A stretch of 19,500 bases of DNA from Chloroflexia bacterium (GTDB taxonomy: Bacteria > Chloroflexota > Chloroflexia > QHBQ01 > JADMIH01). The position numbers were made by a program, and so were the translations under genes. The stretch covers positions 1 to 19,500 of the forward strand of contig JAICKM010000031.1 in assembly GCA_025927935.1 (NCBI GenBank), in the 5' to 3' direction. How positions within the stretch are numbered: the first letter of the stretch is position 1; every line of letters starts with the position of its first letter. Below, piece by piece: positions 14,246-19,500 of the stretch. The notes below the pieces were generated by a model. The model was not told the origin of the DNA. It was given only the letters and a program-made list of their open reading frames with translations, and searched no databases.

Positions 14246-15134
14246 CCCGCTGTTCGGGCCAAGCCTGCTGGTGGTGCTGGGCTTGCTGGGCGGCGCGCTG
14301 CTGCTCCTGGTGGTGGGTATACGCGGCAACCTGGCGCGGCTGGGGGGCAGCGTGCTGTTCCGGCGTTGGCAGGTCTGGACGGTCATCGCGCTGCTCTATG
14401 GCGGGGCGCTGCTGGGCGGCGCCCTGCCGACGCTGGCCCTGCTCAGCGGCCTGGTGGTGGGCGGGTTATGGGAATACGCCCGGTTGGTGGGGCTGCCGCG
14501 CAGCTACCGGCGCGTGCTGCTGGGCACCGGCGTGCTGGCCGGGCCGGCGGCGCTGTTCGCGCCCGGCGTGTTCCAGGCCCTACCGCCCCTGCTGCTGCTG
14601 GCCGGCACGTTGCAGCCGCTGCTGCGCCGCGAGGGTGGGGTGCGCCACTTTGCCTTCGCGGTACTGGGCTGGGGTTACATCGCCTGGTTTCTCGCCCACT
14701 TGATGCTGCTCTACCGCTACATGGACGGCGGGCCAGGCATCCTCCTGGTGCTGGGCCTCGCCACCGGCCTCAGCGACATCGCCGCGTTCCTCGTGGGTCG
14801 CCGCTTTGGCCGGCACCCGCTGGCGCCCGCGATCAGCCCGCACAAAACGAGGGAGGGCGCGGCGGGCAACGTGCTGGGCGCCTATCTGGGTGTGGGCCTG
14901 CTGGCCGTCGCGCTGCCCGCGCCCACGCGCCCGCTGCTCCTGGCGCTGCTGCCGCTGGTGATCGCGGCAGGCGCCGTCTGGGGCGATCTGCTGGAGTCGC
15001 GGATCAAGCGCGAGTTCGGCGTGAAGGACGCGGGCGCCTGGCTGCCCGGCTTCGGCGGCCTGCTCGACCGGGTGGACAGCTTCCTGATCGTGATCCCGCT
15101 GGTGTTCTATTTTCTGCGACTTGTTGGCTTGTAA
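14220..15134 (+). CDS. CdsA-like phosphatidate cytidylyltransferase
   Basis: A 304-residue polytopic membrane protein with roughly eight hydrophobic segments. The C-terminal third carries ISPHKTREGAAGN and the CTP_transf_1 signature (residues ~261-284: SRIKREFGVKD, WLPGFGG, LDRVDS). The enzyme would convert phosphatidate and CTP to CDP-diacylglycerol, supplying the CDP-alcohol transferase encoded just upstream. The usual GHGG of the signature reads GFGG here (F278), an unusual change in a strongly conserved block. The start ATG lies inside the preceding gene with no clear ribosome-binding site, so translation is probably coupled. Gene order parallels E. coli ynbA-ynbB, suggesting an accessory rather than the housekeeping CDP-DAG route. 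That is inference. Confidence 0.86.
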   Translation: MLISNPLHNPLFGPSLLVVLGLLGGALLLLVVGIRGNLARLGGSVLFRRWQVWTVIALLYGGALLGGALPTLALLSGLVVGGLWEYARLVGLPRSYRRVLLGTGVLAGPAALFAPGVFQALPPLLLLAGTLQPLLRREGGVRHFAFAVLGWGYIAWFLAHLMLLYRYMDGGPGILLVLGLATGLSDIAAFLVGRRFGRHPLAPAISPHKTREGAAGNVLGAYLGVGLLAVALPAPTRPLLLALLPLVIAAGAVWGDLLESRIKREFGVKDAGAWLPGFGGLLDRVDSFLIVIPLVFYFLRLVGL

Positions 15135-15146
15135 GCCATCGTAAGG

Positions 15147-15175
15147 TTGCGGCGAACGGAGGGTTGTGGTATACT
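15147..15175 (+). promoter_or_regulatory. Promoter of rpsO-pnp
   Basis: TTGCGG (15147-15152), a 17-bp spacer and TATACT (15170-15175). The implied rpsO leader is about 110 nt, long enough to hold the autoregulatory structure common for S15, though no known S15-binding fold was recognised. Confidence 0.75.
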
Positions 15176-15291
15176 AAGGCTCAGTATAGCATGGCTGGAT
15201 GAGTCACGCGATGCCCCGTATTTCACCCTAATTCATGTACCCGTCGCAGGTTCGCGGATCGGACGTGCGGCGTGGAGGAGGTTCTCGCCCA

Positions 15292-15579
15292 ATGGCGTTG
15301 GAGAAAGAGCAGAAGGAACCGATTATCGGCAAGTATGCGACGCACGAAGGGGACACCGGGTCGCCCGAAGTGCAGATAGCGCTGCTGACCGAACGGATCA
15401 ACGGCCTGGTCGGCCACCTGAAGATCAACAAGCACGACCACCACAGCCGCCGCGGCCTGCTGATGCTGGTCGGGCGCCGCCGCCGGTTGCTGCGCTACCT
15501 GAGCAAAAAGGACGTTGCGCGCTATCGCACGTTGATCACCAGCCTGGGGCTGCGCGAGCAGCGCGCTCGCTCCCGGTAA
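15292..15579 (+). CDS. rpsO: 30S ribosomal protein S15
   Basis: A 95-residue protein of the usual S15 length (~89). It contains [40 protein letters not shown] and [20 protein letters not shown], the conserved three-helix rRNA-binding core. It binds 16S rRNA helices 20-22 early in small-subunit assembly. The start ATG at 15292 is preceded by GGAGGAGG with 10 nt spacing. It is followed by pnp, the classic rpsO-pnp arrangement, but with an unusually long spacer. A short C-terminal extension (REQRARSR) is basic. Confidence 0.97.
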   Translation: MALEKEQKEPIIGKYATHEGDTGSPEVQIALLTERINGLVGHLKINKHDHHSRRGLLMLVGRRRRLLRYLSKKDVARYRTLITSLGLREQRARSR

Positions 15580-15593
15580 GCACGCCCCTTGCA

Positions 15594-15617
15594 GGCCGCA
15601 CCCAGGAGGGTGCGGCC
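15594..15617 (+). terminator. Hairpin after rpsO (attenuator or RNase site)
   Basis: GGCCGCACCC and GGGTGCGGCC form a perfect 10-bp stem with an AGGA loop, 15 nt after the rpsO stop. Only TCGTTG follows, not a T-run. It may partly terminate, or be the processing or stability hairpin typical between rpsO and pnp. Confidence 0.6.
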
Positions 15618-16024
15618 TCGTTGCACAGTTCCAGCACGATCATGAGAAGGTATTGCCGGCAACGCACGAACGCCCCAACGAGCAGTTTCCCCGGCATCCC
15701 GGCGCCGGAGTGATGGCACGCGGTTTGCACAACAGCACGACGGAAGAACCCCGCGCGGCGGAGCGCGCAGCAGTATGGATGAGCGGGCGAGAACCCGCAA
15801 CGTAAAGGAACCACGAACAGAGCGGTGATCGGCCACCCGGCGCCCGGCAACCGGCGCCCACCGCCCCGTCCACCAAGCGAAGGCCACCTGAACACACGGC
15901 GCACGGGGCTGCCATCCGTGTGCCCGCAGGAGCAATGTACGGCGGCCAGGCCGGCCGTGCACCACCAGCACCGGGGAATCCATGGGACTCCGGACCCGGA
16001 TTGAGCTACCAGAGAGGGAATAGT
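15618..16024 (+). other. 407-nt noncoding, hairpin-rich leader of pnp
   Basis: No plus-strand frame here is supported. Stems visible include GCGCG/CGCGC (in GCGCGGCGGAGCGCGC), GCGGG/CCCGC, and GGCGCC...GGCGCC around CGGCAACCG. CACACGG/CCGTGTG and ACGGC-GGCC-A-GGCC-G-GCCGT (~15937-15958) are also present. TCCGG/CCGGA lies just before pnp. It was compared by eye with cobalamin, c-di-GMP and RNase P consensus sequences without a match. It is plausibly the leader through which PNPase controls its own mRNA, as in E. coli, but this is inference. Confidence 0.5.
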
Positions 16025-18589
16025 ATGCAAGTTCATCGTACAGAAACTACGGTCGCGGGGCGGACAATGACCCTGGAGACCGGGCGTCTCGCCGAGCAGG
16101 CGCAGGGTGCCGTTCTGGTGACATATGGCGAATCGGTTGTGCTCGCCACGGTTGTCGGAGCCTACGAGGTGCGCGAAGGCACTGATTTTCTGCCGCTGAC
16201 CGTCGATTATGAAGAGAAGATGTATGCCGCCGGGAAGATCCCAGGCGGTTTTATTAAGCGCGAAAGCCGCCCCAGCGAGGCGGCGATCCTCACGTCGCGG
16301 TTGACCGACCGCCCGCTCCGCCCGCTCTTCCCCAAGGGCTATTTCTACGAAATCCAGATCATGGTGACCGTGCTCAGCGTCGATATGGAGACCGACCCCA
16401 GTATGCTGTCGATTATCGGCTCCAGCGCGGCGTTGTCGATCTCCGATATCCCGTTCAAGGGGCCGGTGGGCGCGGCCCGCGTCGGCTACGTGAACGGCGA
16501 CTATGTGCTGAATCCGACCTATGAGCAGATGGCCGAGAGCAAGCTCGACATGATGATCGCGGGCAGCCGCGAGGCCGTGCTCATGGTCGAGGCCGGCGCG
16601 CACGAACTGACCGAGGAGCAGATGCTCGACGCAGTCAAGTTCGGCCACGCCGGGCTACAGAGCAGCCTCGACATCCAGGAGGAGTTGATCGCGGTGGCCG
16701 CCAAGCCGAAGCGGGCGTTTGAGCCGCCGGTGCCCGATACCAGCGATGTCGACAAGATGCGCGAGATCCTGGGCGACCGCCTGCGCACCGCCCTCTATAA
16801 TGCCGATAAGGCCACCCGCGAGTCGGCTACCGAAGAAGTGCGCAAGGAGGCCGTGGCCGCCTTCGCCGCTGATGCGCCCGAAGACGAGAAGGCCGGCATG
16901 ACCGCCAAGGCCGAGAAAGCCTTCGCCAGCATTATGAAGAGCGAAGTCCGTAACGCGATCCTCGACCGCGGGCTGCGCCCCGACGGGCGCGGGCCTACCG
17001 ATATCCGGCCGATCAGCGTGGAAGTGGGCGTGCTGCCCCGCACGCACGGCTCCGGCCTCTTCACCCGCGGCCAGACCCAGGTGCTGACCATCTGCACGCT
17101 GGGCACGGGCGACGACGAGCAGATGCTCGACGGCCTGGGCATCGAGACCAAGAAGCGGTATATCCACCACTACAACTTCCCGCCGTTCAGCACAGGCGAA
17201 ACCCGCCGGGCGCGCGGGCCGTCGCGGCGCGACATCGGCCACGGCCACCTGGCCGAGCGGTCGCTGGTGCCGGTGCTGCCGAGCAACGACGAGTTCCCCT
17301 ATGTGCTGCGCCTGGTCAGCGAAGTGCTCTCCAGCAACGGCTCGTCCTCCATGGGCAGCGTGTGCGGCAGCAGCCTGGCGCTGATGGACGCCGGGGTGCC
17401 GATCAAGGCCCCCGTCGCCGGGATCGCCATGGGCCTGGTCACGGACCCCGACGGCCGCCGCACGGTGCTGACCGATATCCAGGGTATCGAGGATAACCTG
17501 GGCGATATGGACTTCAAGGTCGCCGGGACCGCCGACGGCGTGACCGGTCTGCAAATGGATATCAAGACGACGGGCCTCAGCTACGAGATCATGGGCGAGG
17601 CTTTCGCGCAGGCTCGCGAGGCCCGCGTCTTTATCCTGGGCAAGATGAACGAAGTGCTGCCCGCCCCGCGCCAGGAAATGTCGCTGCACGCGCCGCGCAT
17701 CCTGGCGATCCACATCAACCCTGAGAAGATCGGCGCGCTGATTGGGCCGGGCGGCAAGATGATCCGCAGCATCACCGAGGCGACCGGCTGCAAGATCGAC
17801 GTGGAGGACGACGGCACGGTCTACGTGGCCTCCGCCGATGGTGAGAGCGCCCGCCGCGCCGTGCAGATGATCGAGGGGCTGACCAAGGAAGTCGAAGTCG
17901 GCACGATCTACCTGGGCAAGGTCGTCTCCATCCAGCCCTACGGCGCGTTCGTGCAGATCCTGCCGGGGAAAGACGGCCTGGTCCGCATCAGCGAACTAGC
18001 CGACTATTACGTGGAGCGCGTCGAGGACGTGGTGAGCGTCGGCGACGAGATCAACGTGATGGTGATCGGCGTGGACCGCATGGGCAAGATCAGCCTGTCG
18101 CGCCGCGCCGTGTTGACCGGCCAGATGCCCACGCCGGAAGAGCAGGAGCGCAGCCGCAACGAGGGTCGCGGTGGCGGTGGGGGCGGCTTCAACCGTGGCC
18201 CACGCGAAGACCGCGGCCCGCGTGAAGATCGCGGTATGCGCGGCGATGACCGCGGCAACCGCGAGGACCGCGAGGACCGCGGCAACCGCGCCCCCCGTGA
18301 AGAACGCCCTTACCGGGAAGACCGGCCGGAGCGCTCGCCCGCCCGCTACGCCGAGGAGGAGCGCGCCCCGCGTGATCCGAATCGCATGCCCAGCTACGAT
18401 CGGGGGCCGAGCCGCGGCGGCTACGGCGACCGCGGGCCGGGACGAAGCTCCGGCTACGGCAACGAGCGCGGCCCGAACCGGGGCAACGAGCGCGGCCCGA
18501 GCGATCGCGGCCCGTCGCGCGGCCCCGGTTACAGCGACCGTGGCCCCTCGCGCGGCCCCGGCGACCGCGAACGCGGCCCTCGCTGGTAG
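16025..18589 (+). CDS. pnp: Polynucleotide phosphorylase with long RG-rich C-terminal tail
   Basis: An 854-residue 3'-5' phosphorolytic exoribonuclease acting in mRNA turnover. Two RNase PH domains are present: the first with DRPLRPLFPKGY, the second from ~residue 320 with RGPTDIRP, the phosphate-binding NGSSSM (~437) and DMDFKVAGT...LQMDIK. A KH domain with GPGG (~575) and an S1 domain (~626-694) follow. Beyond residue ~695 are ~160 residues of low-complexity RGPRED, RGNRED and RGPSRGP repeats with almost no hydrophobics. This tail is absent from typical ~700-residue PNPases. It is probably disordered and RNA-binding. The start at 16025 has GAGAGGG 6 nt upstream; an open frame to 15920 is part of the leader. 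Transcription ends at the terminator at 18668. Confidence 0.97.
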   Translation: MQVHRTETTVAGRTMTLETGRLAEQAQGAVLVTYGESVVLATVVGAYEVREGTDFLPLTVDYEEKMYAAGKIPGGFIKRESRPSEAAILTSRLTDRPLRPLFPKGYFYEIQIMVTVLSVDMETDPSMLSIIGSSAALSISDIPFKGPVGAARVGYVNGDYVLNPTYEQMAESKLDMMIAGSREAVLMVEAGAHELTEEQMLDAVKFGHAGLQSSLDIQEELIAVAAKPKRAFEPPVPDTSDVDKMREILGDRLRTALYNADKATRESATEEVRKEAVAAFAADAPEDEKAGMTAKAEKAFASIMKSEVRNAILDRGLRPDGRGPTDIRPISVEVGVLPRTHGSGLFTRGQTQVLTICTLGTGDDEQMLDGLGIETKKRYIHHYNFPPFSTGETRRARGPSRRDIGHGHLAERSLVPVLPSNDEFPYVLRLVSEVLSSNGSSSMGSVCGSSLALMDAGVPIKAPVAGIAMGLVTDPDGRRTVLTDIQGIEDNLGDMDFKVAGTADGVTGLQMDIKTTGLSYEIMGEAFAQAREARVFILGKMNEVLPAPRQEMSLHAPRILAIHINPEKIGALIGPGGKMIRSITEATGCKIDVEDDGTVYVASADGESARRAVQMIEGLTKEVEVGTIYLGKVVSIQPYGAFVQILPGKDGLVRISELADYYVERVEDVVSVGDEINVMVIGVDRMGKISLSRRAVLTGQMPTPEEQERSRNEGRGGGGGGFNRGPREDRGPREDRGMRGDDRGNREDREDRGNRAPREERPYREDRPERSPARYAEEERAPRDPNRMPSYDRGPSRGGYGDRGPGRSSGYGNERGPNRGNERGPSDRGPSRGPGYSDRGPSRGPGDRERGPRW

Positions 18590-18590
18590 C

Positions 18591-18653
18591 GAGTGCTGAG
18601 TGCTGAGTGCTGAGGACAACGAGTGATCAGTGGTCAGTGATCAGTGTGTTGTC
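18591..18653. repeat. Two adjacent heptamer tandem arrays
   Basis: GAGTGCT is repeated 3.4 times at 18591-18614. Then AGTGATC, AGTGGTC and AGTGATC occur at 18622-18642. The second array is framed by an inverted repeat GACAAC (18615-18620) / GTTGTC (18648-18653), so it can fold into a stem-loop. Short heptamer repeats directly after genes are familiar in Chloroflexota and cyanobacteria, from memory. Confidence 0.8.
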
Positions 18654-18667
18654 GTTGAAGATTAGTG

Positions 18668-18705
18668 AAGGCTCTGCTCCGAACGGAGCAGAGCCTTTGC
18701 TTTGT
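18668..18705 (+). terminator. Intrinsic terminator of the rpsO-pnp operon
   Basis: AAGGCTCTGCTCC (18668-18680) and GGAGCAGAGCCTT (18685-18697) form a perfect 13-bp stem with a GAAC tetraloop, followed by TGCTTTGTT. Confidence 0.88.
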
Positions 18706-18742
18706 TATGGGAGTGCCGATCTCTGCGGTAGGCTGCCGGACG

Positions 18743-18772
18743 TTGCAGATGCGCCTGCGGATAAGTTATAAT
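18743..18772 (+). promoter_or_regulatory. Promoter of the right-edge secreted protein gene
   Basis: TTGCAG (18743-18748), an 18-bp spacer and a consensus TATAAT (18767-18772), about 65 nt before the TTG start at 18839. Confidence 0.7.
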
Positions 18773-18838
18773 CCCCAGAGAAGCGCCGTGGCCTGACCGC
18801 GCGGCGCAACGGCGACATCACTCACGGAGGACCCTGTT

Positions 18839-19500
18839 TTGCGTTTATCCACCCCCCGCCTTCTCGCGACCCGCCCTGCCGTATCCCCTGTGCGCACCCT
18901 GACGACCATCCTGGTCCTGGTGTGCGGCCTGGCCGGGTACGGCCTGGCCGGCATCTCGGCGGCGAACGCCCAGGGCCTGGCCGCGGTCCCGGCGCCCAGC
19001 GCCGTCCTGGAACCGGGCGGTACGGCGACCATTGCCATCCGAGTCCTGGCACTGGGACCGGGCAGCACGTTGCCGGGCGCGGGCGCGACGTTGATCGGCC
19101 CCGCCGCCGCCACCGTGCGCGCCGCCCTGTACTACGGTCTCGATTGGGGCTATGCCGACAGCGACCCGCAGCAGGTGCTAGCCGCCGTCGGGTACGCGCA
19201 GACCGGCGCGTGGCCCGACACCGGCGACCACACCATTGCCACGCGCATCTTGGGCGCGGCGCAAGCCAACCCAAATCCGAGTTGGCTGTCGCAAGGCACC
19301 TCGCTGCTGGTCGCCCGGCAGAGTAGTCGCGTGCAGATCAGCGCCGGCGTATTGACCGCCACCGGGCTGAACGGGCGCATGGGCACCGGCACGCTCCAGG
19401 TGACGAGCTTGAGCAGCGCGCGCCAGAGCCTCTACCTGCCCTACGGTGTGTTGCTGAGCGATGGGACGAACCAGGCGCTCGCCTGGGCGGTCTCTGTGGA
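18839..19500 (+). CDS. Secreted protein of unknown function, N-terminal part, TTG start
   Basis: An open frame of 220 codons runs to the window edge. It begins at TTG with GGAGG 8 nt upstream (18826-18830) and a good promoter behind it. The protein starts MRLSTPRLLATRPAVSPVRT, then a hydrophobic core TILVLVCGLAGYGLAG and an AxA site (SAANAQG), so it is exported by a signal peptide of ~45 residues. The mature part is Ala/Gly/Thr-rich and beta-like (LEPGGTATIAIRVLALGPGS; LLVARQSSRVQISAGVLTAT). It contains a Tyr/Trp-rich segment, AALYYGLDWGYADSDPQQVL, followed by AAVGYAQTGAW. This vaguely recalls the helical part of thioester (TQXA-like) surface domains, but the defining Cys is not seen. The family is not recognised. 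The minus-strand frames opposite lack promoters and sensible proteins. Confidence 0.72.
   Translation, partial: MRLSTPRLLATRPAVSPVRTLTTILVLVCGLAGYGLAGISAANAQGLAAVPAPSAVLEPGGTATIAIRVLALGPGSTLPGAGATLIGPAAATVRAALYYGLDWGYADSDPQQVLAAVGYAQTGAWPDTGDHTIATRILGAAQANPNPSWLSQGTSLLVARQSSRVQISAGVLTATGLNGRMGTGTLQVTSLSSARQSLYLPYGVLLSDGTNQALAWAVSV

Noticed and set aside
15780..15815. CCCGCAACGTAA, resembling the CCCGCAACTGTAA box of cobalamin riboswitches
   Set aside because: The other required boxes (GGTG...GGGAA and GCCACTG) are not in the right order, and pnp is not a B12-related gene.
15536..17713. Two long minus-strand frames (about 350-370 codons) opposite pnp and its leader
   Set aside because: The plus strand encodes an unmistakable PNPase. 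The minus frames are third-position GC shadows with no start signals.

Overview
The window is GC-rich and gene-dense. Several traits fit a filamentous Chloroflexota bacterium (class Chloroflexia, e.g. the Roseiflexus/Kouleothrix/Herpetosiphon side), although no rRNA is present to prove it. These traits are short hairpin and heptamer repeats between genes, secreted proteins built from WxxxGGLxQQGYPIS / VQYFERAxFExHPEN modules, a T-box leader, and a polynucleotide phosphorylase with an Arg/Gly-rich tail. Genus is not determinable by eye.

Left part (1-4100). An aminotransferase gene runs off the left edge on the minus strand. Ahead of it lie a consensus promoter and a well-formed T-box leader with mutually exclusive antiterminator and terminator. 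Next is a divergent pair: a SufR-like, cysteine-containing winged-helix regulator (minus) and a DUF2231 membrane protein (plus). They have face-to-face promoters around a GTCAA/TTGAC repeat cluster. Beyond a spacer with a 34-bp palindrome are two minus-strand genes, an alpha/beta hydrolase followed by a RibD-C/dihydrofolate-reductase-like protein.

Middle (4100-12620). A decayed stretch holds the 3' end of a probable transposase pseudogene. It is followed by an MBL-fold hydrolase (plus), a full-length phosphoenolpyruvate carboxylase (ppc, minus), and a divergent secreted protein with 22-residue His/Glu-rich tandem repeats and two C-terminal modules. That gene ends in a strong terminator. A YfdC-type formate/nitrite-family channel and two tandem paralogous DUF4190 small membrane proteins follow.

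Right part (12960-19500). A three-gene phospholipid cassette (PlsC-like acyltransferase, CDP-alcohol phosphatidyltransferase, CdsA-like cytidylyltransferase) has overlapping reading frames and is probably translationally coupled. The acyltransferase would make phosphatidate, the CdsA-like enzyme would activate it to CDP-diacylglycerol, and the CDP-alcohol enzyme would transfer it to an unknown alcohol. The conserved rpsO-pnp pair follows with its own promoter, a long hairpin-rich spacer, heptamer repeats and a terminator. The window ends in a secreted protein of unknown function that starts at TTG and runs off the right edge.

The most noteworthy items are the T-box in front of an aminotransferase, the Asn-for-Asp pattern in the CDP-alcohol transferase together with a His-to-Phe change in its CdsA-like neighbour, the ~160-residue RG-rich tail of PNPase, and the putative Fe-S regulator/DUF2231 pair. 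I did not find a clearly new multi-gene system such as a defence island, CRISPR array or biosynthetic cluster.
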